Of a DNA stretch of 64,000 nucleotides, positions 1 to 13,477 are shown one piece after another; position 1 is the first letter of the stretch, and every line of letters begins with the position of its first letter. The stretch comes from Trichoplax adhaerens. Lineage: Eukaryota > Placozoa > Uniplacotomia > Trichoplacea > Trichoplacidae. Position numbers and translations under genes: made by a program. Under the pieces are notes generated by a model. The model ran no database searches, was not told the DNA's origin, and was given only the letters and a program-made list of their open reading frames with translations. The stretch spans positions 73,872 to 137,871 of the forward strand of contig NW_002060945.1 in assembly GCF_000150275.1 (NCBI RefSeq), written 5' to 3'.

Positions 1-1109
1 TCACTTATTAAAAAATAGATCCAGTTCTAAATAACTATATTCAAGTTGCATTTAAAATTTAGAGAATGGTAACTATCCTTTATCGTTCTGCAATTAGCAA
101 GCTAAACTAAAATGATACCTGTTAAAATTACCAAAATCTTCACAGAAAATACAGCATTGTTACAGGAAAGAGTAGAAAAGGTTATTCTATGAACCTGAAA
201 TACGGTGTATATTACTCTAATGGATATTCCTAGTTGCTAATTAATTCATTTATCTATACCTATATAGTATTCGCAAATTAACGGTGCTTTGTAAATTTGT
301 CGTAAAGTGTTCTACAAGTAACTTATGTACATATATCGTATATACGCATAGTTGTGTCAGAGCCATTAAAATAATTTTCAGCATCTCATTGATGCTACGA
401 TAAATCCTTGGATCAGTAATGCATTTAGTATCGGATTGGAAAGTCAATAGTTATAACTAATAGTAAATCATTAAATGGACGATGAATTGCTATAGATAAC
501 TATCGTAGAAGTTTAATAATCAGAACGACGTTAGATTATTAAGAAAAATTTTCCTTGTTTTTGCTGCGCTAATATGAATCATTTTCGCTTAAGGTCTATA
601 CCACTATTAGGAAAGATGAATGAAATGTTCTAAGTCTACTAATCAAATTCTAACTGTAGTGTATTTAGAATATACTGTAACTTTATTCTACTCTTAAATA
701 TAGACATGTTGTATTGATCTTATATTTAGACATATCTACAGTCTGTTCGCTCTACATTCAAATATGGCTTACTACATTTAGTTATTACAGTCCTCGCTAT
801 TTTCTACAATCATCTGCTATTTTATAACCTGTTATGGTATATGTTGTATCTAATCCTACAATCATGTTCTCTGCATGTGTTCTAATACCTTAGCTATAAA
901 TACAGCTGTTTTCTACCTTAGATTTGTTATGTTGCATTATTAGTCACAGTTAATATTCACACTTTACTCACGGCAGCTACCACGCTGACCTACCGTAATT
1001 ATCACACTGTACCTAACTACAATCTACAATAAAGTATCCTCTTTTCTTAAGCTCCTTGTGCAATTCTCTGCATGGCAACTAAAACCACATTATCTGACAC
1101 TTCGAACCC

Positions 1110-3150
1110 TCCATCACACTAACAATATCGGTGATGCCAAGACTCTAAGAAAATGATGTAGATTTCCGTTATGGGAATAATTTTATTCATAATTAGCAGC
1201 GTTACTGTTGCCAGTAAGATTACAAATCAAGTTCTGACAACATCAGTAATGCCAAGATTCTAAGAAAATGGCTTCAATTTCCGTAATGTAAATAACTTTA
1301 TTCATAATTAGCAGTATTACTGTTGCCAGTAAGACTACAAATCAAGTTCTGACAACATCAGTAATACCAAGATTCTAATAGAATGATTTCGATTTCCGTT
1401 ACGTCAATAACTTTATTCGTATAAGAGTTACTATTGCCATTAAATCAGTATCATCTAATAATAACAGTAAGGATAATGTCTAAAGTTTAAGAGAATTACT
1501 TTTCAGCTTCCATTACATGAATAATTCCAGCCATGGTTAGCATTACTAAAGCTACGGAACATGGCAACATAATATTGGTCCGACAATAATTTGAAGAATG
1601 AAATATTAGAATTTAGAGAAAACTTTTTGAAAATTTTAATTTCCGCTGCATGAATAATTCTAATTAAAGCTTGGAAGTAAGAATTAAATGAATATTAAAC
1701 TACTGTCCGAGCTATAATAGTTATGGTGATGTCGAAATTGTCGATAGATTATTGATACTTTAATTGAAAAAACAATTCTAGTCAGAGTGTGCAAGGAAGG
1801 ATTGGATCTATATTTAAAATACTGCCTGACTAATAACTTTAATTGTATTGTAAAAAATTTAAGAAAGCTAATTTACAATTTCTACTAGATGAATTATTTT
1901 AGCCATTCTGAACATCGATATTGCCAAGAAAAGAATTATTTTGATCGAATAATAATAGCCAAGAGCAATATTACAATTCGAAAAAGCAATATAAAAAATA
2001 GTTACAGTATACCATATATATAGTTTTGCTTAATGAAGTAATAGTAAATGGCTGGTATGATAAAATGGTCTACTCATATTTTGATAACTCTAGTTTTGAG
2101 TTAGTGAATTACGAACTTAACAGGGTTAAAAATTCATTCACTACAATACTAATTAAGATTACAAGAAAAGATTGAGTCAATATTAGTACATTGATCGAAT
2201 AATAAGCGAAGAATAAATTCAAAATTTCGTGAAAACTACTATACTGATTCATTTCCACTTCCGCTGTGTGAATAATTTTAGCCAGAATTTGTCAGCAGGG
2301 ACTGAATCAGCATTAAAATGCTAACTGAATTATTTAATACCATAGTTATTAGAGAAATAGAACTTTAAGAAATTGTCATTAGTTTCCCTTACATAAATGA
2401 TTATAGTCACTTTTAACAGTACTACTGCCAAAGAAAGTAGCAGTATTGAAATACTGATCGAATGATGGCAGTAAGTAACTTTAGAAGTTTGAGAAAACTA
2501 CTGATTAATTTCTGTTACATAAATGATTTGACTGGATGGTTAATATTATTATTGTAAAGGGATGAATTACTCTAAAATTTTGATCAAATTATACGAGTAA
2601 TGTGGAGAATCATTTTTAATTTCCGATGCATGAATAATTATTCTGGATAGCTAGTATTTACAACTGCCGTAGAATAAATTATGACTAAAGTTCTGATCAA
2701 GAGTAATAGAATTTTGAGAAATTGGCATCAATTTTCATATATAAACAATTTTAGCCACGTTTAGCATTACTACAACCAAAGCATAGGTATTAAAATGCTT
2801 ATTAAATGATGGCAGTGAGTAGCTTTAGAAGTTTGAGAAGACTACTAATTAATTTCTATTGCATAAGTAATTTGACTAGATGATTAATCTTATTATTGTA
2901 AAGAGATAAATTGTTTTAAAGTTTTGATCAAGTTATAAGAGCAATGTGGAGAATTATTTTTAATTTCCATTGCATGAATAATTTTACCGGATGGTTAATA
3001 TTACAACTGCCGTGGAACGAGTTCATATTAAAATTCTGTTCAAGATTATAGAAGTACGAGTTATATCGGAATCATAGGGAATTGCTTTTCAATTTCCATC
3101 ACCGAAGTGATATATTATCGGATAATTAATAGTGCTGCTGGGTACAAAAT
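1110..3150. repeat. Decayed tandem array, unit about 110-120 bp, roughly 14 copies
   Basis: A block meaning 'aatttccgttgcatgaataa', followed by 'ttt(a/t)gcc..ggttag.attac.actgcc', recurs near 1165, 1278, 1389, 1503, 1640, 1880, 2260, 2380, 2505, 2620, 2735, 2850, 2960 and 3088. Adjacent copies at 1130-1350 are about 85-90% alike. Distal copies are much more diverged, and alternate copies near 2505/2850 and 2620/2960 resemble each other most, which suggests a higher-order dimer (~350 bp for three units). The pattern is seen by eye. Spacing is irregular around 1700-2250, where copies are hard to recognise. It looks like an old satellite or minisatellite eroding by point mutation. Confidence 0.75.
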
Positions 3151-3448
3151 GGATAAACTCCAAATCCTGATGGCTAGGGACAAAAGCATCCCAACTTTAA
3201 AAAAATCTCTCAACTTCTGAAGTATTTATCATCGTTACTGCTATTGAATTGATCAGTATTAAATCCTAATCGAACCGGTACATAAACTCAAGAATGAGTA
3301 ATATAATGGCCTTGAAATGAACTCCTCTCATTGCGTTATATTAGTATCAATCCTGTTTAATCAATAGCTAGTTACTACCGAAGAATTAATGATAGAGTGG
3401 TGTAATGCTGGGATAATTTAAATTAAATGAGAGAAAAGCGTTAGCGAC

Positions 3449-3617
3449 ATTTCTCTTTACGATAAATTATGCTCAAGATAATAAGAAGTTCATTTTATTC
3501 ATCATTTTTTCCTTGACGGTAAATTATGCTCAAGACAGTAAGGAGTTCTTTTTATTCTTTACATTTCGCTGTACAGTAAATTGTGCTCAAAACAGTCAGG
3601 AATTCTTTTATTCTTTA
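3449..3617. repeat. Three tandem copies of a ~57-bp unit
   Basis: The core 'taaattatgctcaaga' followed by a block like 'cagtaaggagttcttttatt' occurs at about 3461, 3518 and 3575. The copies differ at scattered positions. The array lies directly downstream of the 3' end of the GPCR gene on the minus strand, so it may be part of that gene's 3' UTR. Confidence 0.75.
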
Positions 3618-3704
3618 AAAGAAAATGATCAATCTATCAATGACATAAGAGTCAACAGATAATCCTCTACAATAGTAATCGAACGATCAATAAGTTGGTT
3701 CAGA

Positions 3705-4688
3705 TCATCTCTTTGCATTCGTATAAATCATTTTACCAACAGCTTGAAGAAATGAGGATTCATGCTGTGTATATGTGTTACTTTTCCGACCTATTCGACG
3801 ACAAAGTGCTATTATACGTGAAGTAACAAAAGCAGTCCGAATGTTATTGTTAAAGAAGCCGTAGAGAATTGGATTAAATATAGGGTAAAAAAAGGCGAAA
3901 TAACGAAAGACGGGAATAGTATTTTGGGATATGGCAGTTTTGTCACCTGCAACAGAGTAGACGAAAAAGGTAATCACATAAGGCAACCACATGACAGTAA
4001 AGACGGCAACAATAATAGATAGACGACGAGCAGCTTTAACATTTCTCACTTTAATCCGACAAGAATGGCTAATTTTAGCTTCCATATGTAACTTGTTTAA
4101 TTGTTGATTAGCGATGTGGAAGACGTAGGTATAGCACAATAACATGCATGCTAAGGGAACGAAAAATAATAAACTAAATACAGCGATTAGGTAATCGATT
4201 TCTGTCGTTGAATTACTCACTGATCTTTTACAATCAGGCGGTGATAATTGACGAAATGTTATAAAGGGTAAAACAGCGACGAAAGCAGGAATCAACCAAA
4301 TTAAAATGATGCCTACCAATGATGCATTGATGGTTGCAAATTTGATATATTTGAATGGATACAAAATAGCAAAGAGTTTATCTAAGCTGATGAGAACAAG
4401 ATGAAGATTGAGGATAGTGATAAAAAAGATACCAATCTGGGGCAAGATAGAGCAAAAGAGCCAATTTTGAGAGGTATAATTAACAAACGCCCAACGTGGT
4501 AGAATGTACAATAATGACCAAAGGATTCCAGTTGCACACATGCTTATCACGACAGTATTACTAAAGTTCCATAATTTTCGATTAAAACATATAATTCCTA
4601 ACAGGATAGCGTTGACAATAATAGTTAACGTACCATTAAGTAACCAAATAATTTCATTAACAGTAAATGTGGAAGAGTTGGAATTCAT
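3705..4688 (-). CDS. Rhodopsin-family (class A) G-protein-coupled receptor, single exon
   Basis: Seven hydrophobic segments in one uninterrupted frame encode a seven-helix plasma-membrane receptor of 327 aa. Start chosen at 4688 because the N-terminus then begins MNSNSS, a short Asn-glycosylated ectodomain. The frame is open to 4766, which would add a hydrophobic 26-residue leader. Family marks: Asn26 (position 1.50), Cys79 and Cys153 (the conserved ectodomain disulfide), MWLP at 233-236 in helix 6, FNPILY at 271-276 in helix 7, and a basic tail. Oddities: Gly54 stands where helix 2 normally has Asp2.50, DRY is DKL (103-105), and there is no Asp at 3.32, so an amine ligand is unlikely. The third intracellular loop is short. 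Lack of introns is usual for expanded GPCR families. Ligand and subfamily cannot be told from the sequence. Confidence 0.9.
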   Translation of the reverse strand: MNSNSSTFTVNEIIWLLNGTLTIIVNAILLGIICFNRKLWNFSNTVVISMCATGILWSLLYILPRWAFVNYTSQNWLFCSILPQIGIFFITILNLHLVLISLDKLFAILYPFKYIKFATINASLVGIILIWLIPAFVAVLPFITFRQLSPPDCKRSVSNSTTEIDYLIAVFSLLFFVPLACMLLCYTYVFHIANQQLNKLHMEAKISHSCRIKVRNVKAARRLSIIVAVFTVMWLPYVITFFVYSVAGDKTAISQNTIPVFRYFAFFYPIFNPILYGFFNNNIRTAFVTSRIIALCRRIGRKSNTYTQHESSFLQAVGKMIYTNAKR

Positions 4689-4766
4689 GATATCAATGAG
4701 GATAAGGATGAGAAAATAATAGGATAGGGTACAGTCAGAGCGAAATTGAAACAAGCTGATCAACAA

Positions 4767-7600
4767 TTGCTCATATAATTTTGAATATCAATGATTACAA
4801 AATTGAATTCAGTTGATCACTTACAATCTTTAAATATTAACACTGCTAGACTACAATTTGTAAATAATTGGTGTTGTTAGTAAAAATATTCAAGCTATGA
4901 TAGCAATTGAAATGAATAGAGATGACTACAGAGATGAATAATTAAGAGATACAGAATGAAGATCTATGATCTTTCTTTTCAGCTGTACCGAATTAATTCT
5001 ATTTAAACTTCTTTTAAAAGTTAAGTTTGTCTTACCAGCAATCGATGACTCTAGTAAAGTTGGTTGATATTATTATTTAGCTCTAACTGTAATGAATCCA
5101 ATCTTATTCCAAATTTTTCCTTTAAGGTTAAAGTGTATCTTATGAACTTTTTTAAATGATTATCGTAACCTTGATGTCAATGTTGAAGTACGAGTATATA
5201 TGCAACATTGCAATGATAGAAACCAGATAATGGAATGGATATAAGATACTCCATCTATTTGTAAAAGTATCTATTTTTGCTCGTAAAGATAATAATTATT
5301 ATTATTTATTATTGATTGCACCTGTCAGATGGCGAGGCTAAAATTATAATTAATACATTTTGATGATTTTTTGGTGTTTCGTCTACTTGATTACTAAAGT
5401 AAAATCAACAATTAAAATTAATTTTTGTCCTTATTCAATTTTTATTAATCTACAATCATTTATTATTTTATCTAAACATTCTTCTTCTTGTATGCTTATA
5501 TAAGGGAACTGACATCAATGTCACCATGGTATCCAATATCCATAGATTGCTAATTATTCACAATAATTTGAGGACATTTAATTTGTTTTTTTTTTCAAGT
5601 TTACCATTTAATCTAATTGAACATGGGAATATCGATGATCACCTATAATTAACCTATTCAATACTCTTCCTTCCTTTTCTCTCTATCTGTGCATGAATCT
5701 ATTGGGTTTCAATAGCTGTAATGACTACTATGGTGACAGTGAATGCTTCTCATTAATAATTTCCATTGTACAAATATGTTGACCTTTTTCAGACTATTTA
5801 TTTATGTATCGATACTATAATACTGAAATTGATCGATTCAATTCACTTACAAGCATTGCAGACATGTAGTAATACATAAAATTATAATTCTATTTACGTT
5901 GATGGAGTATTTTTTTAACCCTTTCCAAATGCTGTATTCAATTTTTTAATCCTGATTACACGTGCTTACAGGTAACACTTACAACTAATAAAATTAATTA
6001 TGCATGAAGAAAAACTTTTGATTTTTATCCAAGATTGAAGAAATACAATGATATTGATCAATTTCTGCCTTATAAATTCTATACTAATTCGAATAGCGTC
6101 TTGATATGAATACAATCAATGTTCAACTACAGACTGTTATTATTATCGAAAGAATAGACTTTATCAATCCATCACATGGCTAAATATCTTCCATACGGAG
6201 TTATAATCGTGAGATTAAAGTATAATAGTTACTGTGCGTATTAATTCTATGTCGCTTTCAATGTCTTTTGAAGTCAATGGAATAATCACGCATTAGCATA
6301 ACGACCTATCCATACTTTATTCTATGCTAATTTAAACGTTCACTTAATATCAAATTAGTAACCATAGGCTGTATACAGATTAGCGTCAACATTTCTATTC
6401 TATACATTCTAAAGTGGTTTAGATATTTCTAGATATCTACATAGTATTATAAACCTTCCTGTTAATTATGGCAAAATAGATTAACTCGCTCAGATATTCT
6501 TTTGCTATTGCTGCAATGATTATAAACTATAGGATAATGATAAATTCATAAACTATTATAATAATTTCATAAATTTGCTATCGTTAAGAGAGAAAATTGC
6601 ATAATATGTTCATAATTGAGAATTTCAAAATAGTAACGATGTCACGTGTGTGCATTTATGCTTCCTTTGTAATTTTATGTAACAGATTTAGAAAGAATGA
6701 ATAACAGTCAAATCTCTTTCTAGATTCAGAATTCAGGAAGTATGCAACAAAGTAGTTATTATAATATATAAACATTCTTTCCTTATATGGTCTTGTTTAA
6801 AAATAGATTGAAATAGCGATTGATTTGCATATATTACAGGCATCATTGCAATTTAAATGCGATTTCTGTCTGATAACTAATTTGTAATACTTGCAATTCA
6901 GAATGCCCGGCAATTGCGTCCGATTTATTTATATAGTAGATATATTTATTTGTTTATTACAACGTCTTGATTACATTTAAATTGAATGATGATCGTTAAC
7001 TGATTTAACCAAATATTTATTTATTATTTTGAAATGAAAGAATATTTGTCAAATCGACCGTAGATCTGCTGCCTAGATTGACTCTCAAAATAAAATGCAA
7101 TCATTGTTAAATTTGCACTTTCTAGATTACCATAGGCATGACTTGAAGACGATGTAAGAAGAAAGGTATAGTAAACAAGAACAACAATATAATATTCTTT
7201 ATCATCTAACACTTTTCTTGTATTAAAAATACCACAATGATTAGAAAAATTATGCAATAAATTGCTTTAGATGTTACTTGATTTCGAATTCCGAAATTGG
7301 TATTTCTGCTCGATCAAGTCTTTAGTTTGTCATTCTCTTAATGTTGTTTGAAAGGATGAGGTACTATGAATAGGTGATTAAACTTAGAAGTTACAAGAAT
7401 CTTGTTACGAAGTCGACGGTATATGTTACGATAAATCAATAAACGTATTTTCGTAATATGCGTATTATTGAATGTTACCACCAAAATATAAAAGCAATCC
7501 AGTTTCCAAACATACCTTGGCAATACGGAATATTATATAGCCAATTCGTTACTTAACTGACCGATATGAAAATGCTATTTGTCTGTGTTAGGGATAATTA
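4767..7600. other. Gene-free, AT-rich
   Basis: Only short frames without exon-like codon use are present, and no recognisable protein or RNA motif was found. The first part is presumably the promoter and 5' region of the GPCR gene. I see no clear repeat structure here. Confidence 0.5.
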
Positions 7601-8330
7601 GATGTTATTTAGTCAGAATTGAAAACAGTTACCCTTTCACCGCAGTTGCGTAATAGGCGATCACTAGTATCTATTTAATGATTGTAAGATATTGTCTAAT
7701 AAAAGTTAGAAATACTGTATATTTTGGTTGTCAAAGTGTAATAGCTTATCAATACTCAATATAATCGGATAAGCAATAGATACTATTTCAAAGATTGAAA
7801 AAGCTGCAACAACTAGAATAAAGATTCAGCTATATTTTTGAATAGTGTCTAGAATAATGAAATTGAAGTTAGAACAATTGCCAAATTAAATCAGTCCATT
7901 ACAAGTATATTATTTTCTTAAAGGACGATAAAACTTTATCTCTTCAACATTAGAATAGTTACTGAAAGATTACCTAAAAATTCAATAATATGTTGTAGTG
8001 ATTACAAGATGTGCCCAATCAAAGTTAAATTAAGTATTATCAAACTCTGGCATCGAAATAAGCAATTTACAGTAGATATTTAGTTATATCTTTATAATTG
8101 CGATATTATAAATTCGAAATTAAGATGGTTACCAAATTACGCTAGTCTATTAAAAGAGTAATAATAACTTCTTAGGGGAAGATAAGGCCTTATCTAGTCA
8201 AAATTTTAAAAACTACTGAAAGATGGCCCAAAATTTGATGCCTTTTAGTGATTACATGATATATTTAATCAAAGTTGAGTTAATCATTATCAAAGACGAA
8301 AACTCTAATCTACATGCAATAATCCGCCTA
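7600..8330. repeat. Decayed duplicated blocks, period about 255 bp
   Basis: Segments starting near 7863 and 8118 align over ~200 bp. Shared strings include 'gttaccaaatta', 'ctactgaaagat', and 'gtgattacaagat' followed by 'aatcaaagtt'. A third, weaker copy ends near 7700 ('atgattgtaagatattgtctaataaaagtt'-like, read in parts). Copies are roughly 65-75% alike by eye. Nothing codes here. Confidence 0.5.
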
Positions 8331-9950
8331 CCTATACATTATTAAAACAAATTGTTGCTATAGCATTACTAATACCAATATCTATTTCTTGTATAAAATA
8401 GTCAAAGTTTACGTCTGTACTACTAACATTATCGAACTATAAAGTAATTTGATAGGCGTAAAAGGATGAATCTATTTATATCCAATCGAGAAAAGCTTTC
8501 GAAATATCGTAAAGATATCTTCTTATTGCCAATCTCCAACTATGGACAAATACAAGTATATATTATTTATGACTACATTAATAGTAAATGATATATATAC
8601 ATCAATTTGAAATAAATATTGATAGTGAATAGGTAATCATTGTAATTACTGTAGAATATGCTATTTGAATGATTATCGTACTAATAGGAATTAATTATCA
8701 TGGCAACGAAATGTAATTATTTCGATGTAAGCGATATCAATTATTCGTATAGAAGAAACGAATAGATAATTAAGTATCAATTTAAGAATAGATACTATCG
8801 ATATTATGTCACAGTCATCAAAATAACTTAGATATAGGTTAAGGCTAAGTTGTGTGATAGCTTTATATGGTATATTGTGTTGAGCGAGTTAGTACTTCGT
8901 AAGGATTCCAGCTACGATACCGTAGGCTAGGGAAGTAGTTCTGCGGATTAAAGTAATGTTTATTATAAGTATTGTGCTGCTTTCTTGTGTAACAAAAGTC
9001 GTTGTGGCATATTGCTATTTTTACCACTGACTACTCTTGATCAATTGTAAATCAATAATCGTACTGGTTCCTTCTCTTATGGTATTAAAAAATACATTAT
9101 CAAATGTCGAATTGAAAAACTAGAACGGTATAGGATTCAGATATATTCTATGCTAACATTATTTATCTCGTGAAAGGTACGTGACAATACAATAGGGTTA
9201 GTGTAATTAAATAGCAAATATACGCTAATAATTTGAGAAAATATTAACATTAAATAAGCTGTAAATTAATTCTTTTTATTTCCTCCCTTGCTGCAGTGAA
9301 TATATGAAGACACCATACAAATAGATACTATCTGGTGATTAGCTAATTTTAAATAATTTTCTTTGCTTTAGACGCCAATATCGAAAATAAAATTTTAATA
9401 GTATCTTACTAATCATCGTGTTCTTGGAAGAAAACTAACTTTTGAACTGTTTTACGTTACTAAAATGTTGAGGGATTTCATTAGTAAATCGAGAGAGTTA
9501 TTGATGGTATAGAAGTAGGATAGGCAAAAATATTAGTTGACCCGCTAATACACGCTTACCTATTTTGGATAGGTGACTGAGATTTAACAGATTGTTTATT
9601 CGAGAAGATCAAACTAATAGTAGACAATAAGTGCTCGCTATTTTATAGCTAATCGAAAACCATTACCAAATTTTAATAATTTCTAGCCTAATATTTTAAG
9701 AATATAAACAATCAAGGCATTTTAATTGCATTTGCTATGATCCAAGATACAAATTAATTTGCCTATCGAATTTCCTAGAAATCTTAATTAGCCTACGATA
9801 CGTAAACTATCTCAAGTCGTTGGTAATAGCTTATTGGGCCTACACTTTGTCCATTATCATAATTTAATGACTGTACCATTTAACCTGTGGGCATTAAATT
9901 TGAGAATGTTATAATTAATATAGTCATTGAATAGTCTTGTAATAAATCTT
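8331..9950. other. Gene-free, AT-rich
   Basis: No exon chain, RNA gene or clear repeat was found. All open frames are short and lack family similarity. Confidence 0.45.
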
Positions 9951-9954
9951 TAAT

Positions 9955-10385
9955 CGACAAAATTACTTGCCGAATTGAGTTGAAGTGGGAGCTGAGCATG
10001 TGAATATTTTCTCTCTTTTAATTATTAGATAACTTTACGGAGTTCTTTTGCAATAGTGAAAGACGAATAAATTATTTACTGCTATAGCAAACCCTTAATA
10101 AAAATCTTTAAAGGTTAAATATTATTCAGCAAATTCAATTGAATTTAAAGTACAGTATATGTGTGTAAAAATTTTCCTCGTTATTACATAGTTTTATGAT
10201 TAAAGAATGCAGTAAGTTCCACGTAGTAGACAATCATAATAAGAAATTTGATCAAGACGTATTGTATTATTTAGCGAATTTACTTGTACTTTGAGCAGAA
10301 CACGTGAATTATTTCTCTCATCATTACGTAAACCTATATACGGTTTCTCTTCTCAAAGCGAAAGAAGATTAAGTTAACATGTGGT
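9955..10385. repeat. Two diverged copies of a ~300-bp block
   Basis: The stretch from about 9962 (gcgaatt..agt....gagc..gagcatgtgaat, then 'tttctctc' and 'attattaga') recurs near 10268 with 'gagcagaacacgtgaat', 'tttctctcatcattacg' and a following 'gcgaaagaagattaa' versus 'gtgaaagacgaataaa'. Divergence is high. This is one more decayed duplication in the gene-free DNA. Confidence 0.4.
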
Positions 10386-12030
10386 AACTATTACAATAAC
10401 ATCGTTGATTATTAACTATAAATACAATATAGTTTTTAATAGATAATATACAATCAAAATTGAAGCTACGTAGCTAAATGTTTCCTTTAGTCATGGCGTA
10501 ATCTTGTAGAGTTTCTCATTAAGGAATGAGGAACAAGTTACTATTTGGTAAATTTATTACGTTCCTATATGATAGGCTCTCAACACACTGCATACTTACC
10601 TATATACATTGGATAAGCCAAAATTTGACGTAAATCTACTAGAAGATTCGTGTGTCATTTGTAAAAACCGCATGCTTACAACATGTTGATTATTACTATG
10701 AGACATTAACCATGAACGATGTCAACTCTTCGCCTGTCCTGGTTTGACTGTTATCACTAGACTACCCAAGTAAATTATTTTGTTTCGCTGACTATTCACT
10801 ACTATAACTATTTGCAGTTGAAATAGAGTGATTAGACAAATGTGGAGATAATACCTAAACTTGATATACGTGATTGTAAAAATGATGCAATTTCTGATTA
10901 GAAACTGTAGTAAATAGTGTTAGATATTACGATATATGTTACATTAGCTATTAGATAGAGCGTCAAGTATGTGATTAGAATATATCGTCTATATAAGTAC
11001 TAATAATATGATGACTAGTATGTAGTCTTGTAATACCGTACATGATTATAGTGTAAAAGGTGGACTGATAATTTATTATATTTATGCGTATGTTGGAAAT
11101 TGAACGATAGCTATAATAGTAATTAGATGTATATGTAAAATGCCACGACGCAAAAAGGCAAAAGGTACACGCTGGAATATCTATAAATACCCAGCATTTT
11201 CAATAATAAAGTTAGTTATAAATCTTACTCGCGTAGTAGAACTCATTGCTTAAAAACATAACAGAAACTGTCACAAAACTGACTTTAAGTTAATAGCGAA
11301 TTATTATTATTATAGATAGATGATATTATGATTATAACCCGTTCCAGCAGAATAAAGTTATCAATGATACTATGAAGTCCATCTGTGTACGAATATGGTA
11401 AAAACGCGTCCATTGTAGCTTTTGTGATTTTTTTAGTTATTACCGTATCATTTGATCAAATACTAAAGTTGAAAATAAGGACTCAATTGTATCGTAGTTT
11501 ATCAATAGAAACTGTCATTATTAAAAGTGAGGCATGTGCAACTAATTAAGAATATTTGTATCAAAAATAATTTTGATATCGTTGATTGGACTAGTTTAGA
11601 AAGGCGTTAGTCAATAAATATCGGTAAGTAACTTCTAATTACTAATGCTGTATTGCTGTATATTGGGCACAAAATAAATTGATTTACCACCTATTGTTGC
11701 TATCTAGGCGATATAGTTTGTCGATCGATTTAACTACTAGAGCATAGATCCACATTAATTTGTTTAATAAATTAGTAAGAATAATAAGCCTTTCTATTTA
11801 TAGGTGATGATTATTAAAGTGACGATTGGACAGGGAATATCCTCTATTGACTAATTTTAATATCATTTGCTTTTAATACCTACCGTATTGGTCAATGATT
11901 GGAATAACCTTTATGGCCGTTACAGTCAATATCCGTTGTTATTCCTATTTACAGTTGTAATACGTGTATAGCGATGTATTAATTAAGTGTACCTTATACT
12001 GGAAAGTTAAGCTTGATATGCCCTCGTATT
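10386..12030. other. Gene-free, AT-rich
   Basis: No supported gene. The only item with unusual composition is a 37-codon basic frame near 11140, which I do not accept as a gene. Confidence 0.45.
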
Positions 12031-12570
12031 GTGTAACAGGATTGAAATCTACTCGTAAATTCTCGAAGCGTCGATGCGCAACTATATCATTTTGGATGCG
12101 GAATCAATTGCTCCATATACGCGCTCCGTTAATGATGTTTAACCTGTCTTTGCCGAATTCTCGACTAATCTACTGTCTTCGTTCTGTCTGATTTAAGATT
12201 ATCCTAGCTGAAGAGTCGATTAGTTCGTGCACTAGCTCTATTTATGATGTTTTCCTGCATTTCTGTAAGAAGAAATTTTCTTGACCGAATTGTCGATCCG
12301 TCGATGTGTAAGTATGTTGTCTTGGATGCGGAATCGATTGCTTTATACACTAGCTCTATTCATGATGTTTTCTTGTATTTCTATAAGAAGAAACTTTCTT
12401 GACTGAATTCTCGACCCGTTGACAGTATTCATCATGTCTGAACTGCGCTTCTGCAATAGTAAGATTATCCTAGCTACAGAATCGATTACATCATGTACTG
12501 TACTAATCCTCTTCATGATGCTTTCCTTTCTCTTACCCAATTCTTAATCCATCATGTCTGATCAAGATTT
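12030..12570. repeat. Diverged tandem repeat, about four units of 115-150 bp
   Basis: The string 'actagctctatt(t/c)atgatg' and its variants lie near 12119, 12232, 12350 and 12500. Each is followed by 'tttctgtaagaagaaa' and then 'gaattctcgaccc'-type sequence and 'ggatgcggaatcgattgct'. Units 2 and 3 (12200-12420) are the most alike. Two small frames in this block are by-products of the repeat. Confidence 0.6.
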
Positions 12571-12699
12571 TCCTATCGACTTATTACTCGATTGGATCAA
12601 CTACTTTGTAAAATATAGCATGGACATTTTTGGGGGTAAATCTCTCGACCGGTCTACGTCTCTGTCATGATTACAGTGTCATCATCAGACTTGACTACT

Positions 12700-13460
12700 G
12701 CAGAGAGTTCATCTATAAATACGAGAGCTGGCCAAAGCAGGAGGAACAGCTTTGGTTTCCTGCCCGAACTAGAGCATGGTGCTGTACGAGTAGTTAGGGT
12801 AAAACGTTGACCAATTATGAGCTAGCTGGTCATGGATGATGGATGAATCCATGGTCAAGACCTAATTCCCATCGTAGTTTATATTCAGCTTTGTCTACTA
12901 GAATTATGGTGTTGAAGCTAGGTTAAAACATTGGCCGACGGTGGGCTAGTGATAGACGATGGATGAATCCATGATCGAGATCTGATTCCCAAAGTGGTTT
13001 GTATCCAGGTTTGACTCCTGTACTGCAGATGGATCAGTTGTAAATTATATATCTATATCGCTTGCCGTCGAGATAATCGGTTATTTTGCAAAATGACCGA
13101 TTATCTCGACGTGCAAAATAACCGATTATCTCGACGGTAAACGACATACAGTATATATTAATATAATTATGAACTGTAAATAGGTGACCAAGGCAAGGGA
13201 AAAAGCTTCCGTTTCCTACTCGAGCTATGGTGCCGTAGTTAGGGTAAAAACTTGAACCCACTATGGGCTAGTCGTAGTAATTTGTATTCAGGGTTAACTA
13301 CTAGAGTTGAGCTGTAAATAGCTAGCCAAGGCAAGAATTTAAATTTTTGTTTCGAACTTTAGTGCTGTAGTTCGAGTAAAATTTTGACTGACTATGGGCT
13401 AGTTTAGTCATGGACAATGAATGAGTCCATATTCAAGACCTGATTCCCATAGTACAGTAT
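12700..13460. repeat. Diverged tandem repeat with units of about 170-250 bp
   Basis: Blocks containing 'gccaaggcaag', 'tttcctgcccgaact', 'gtgctgta..agttagggtaaaa', 'gaccaactatgggctagt', 'catggat.atgaatccat' and 'gacctgattcccat' recur from about 12730, 12895, 13175 and 13310. A compact inverted repeat sits inside at about 13068-13139, where 'cgtcgagataatcggtta' faces its complement twice. The array ends 20-30 bp before the tRNA-Sec gene. Confidence 0.6.
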
Positions 13461-13477
13461 AATAGTTAATTTGTACT

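Larger units (their letters stand above)
1..3704. other. Gene-free left flank
   Basis: No convincing coding exon is visible on either strand. Open frames are short and broken, and base use is AT-rich without codon bias. The right two thirds is occupied by the decayed ~115-bp tandem array and the ~57-bp triplicate listed separately. The first ~1.1 kb shows nothing I can identify. Confidence 0.6.

Noticed and set aside
11140-11253. 37-codon frame starting MPRRKKAKGTRW
   Set aside because: Basic start is suggestive of a small ribosomal or nucleolar peptide, but there is no family match and it lies in repeat-rich DNA.
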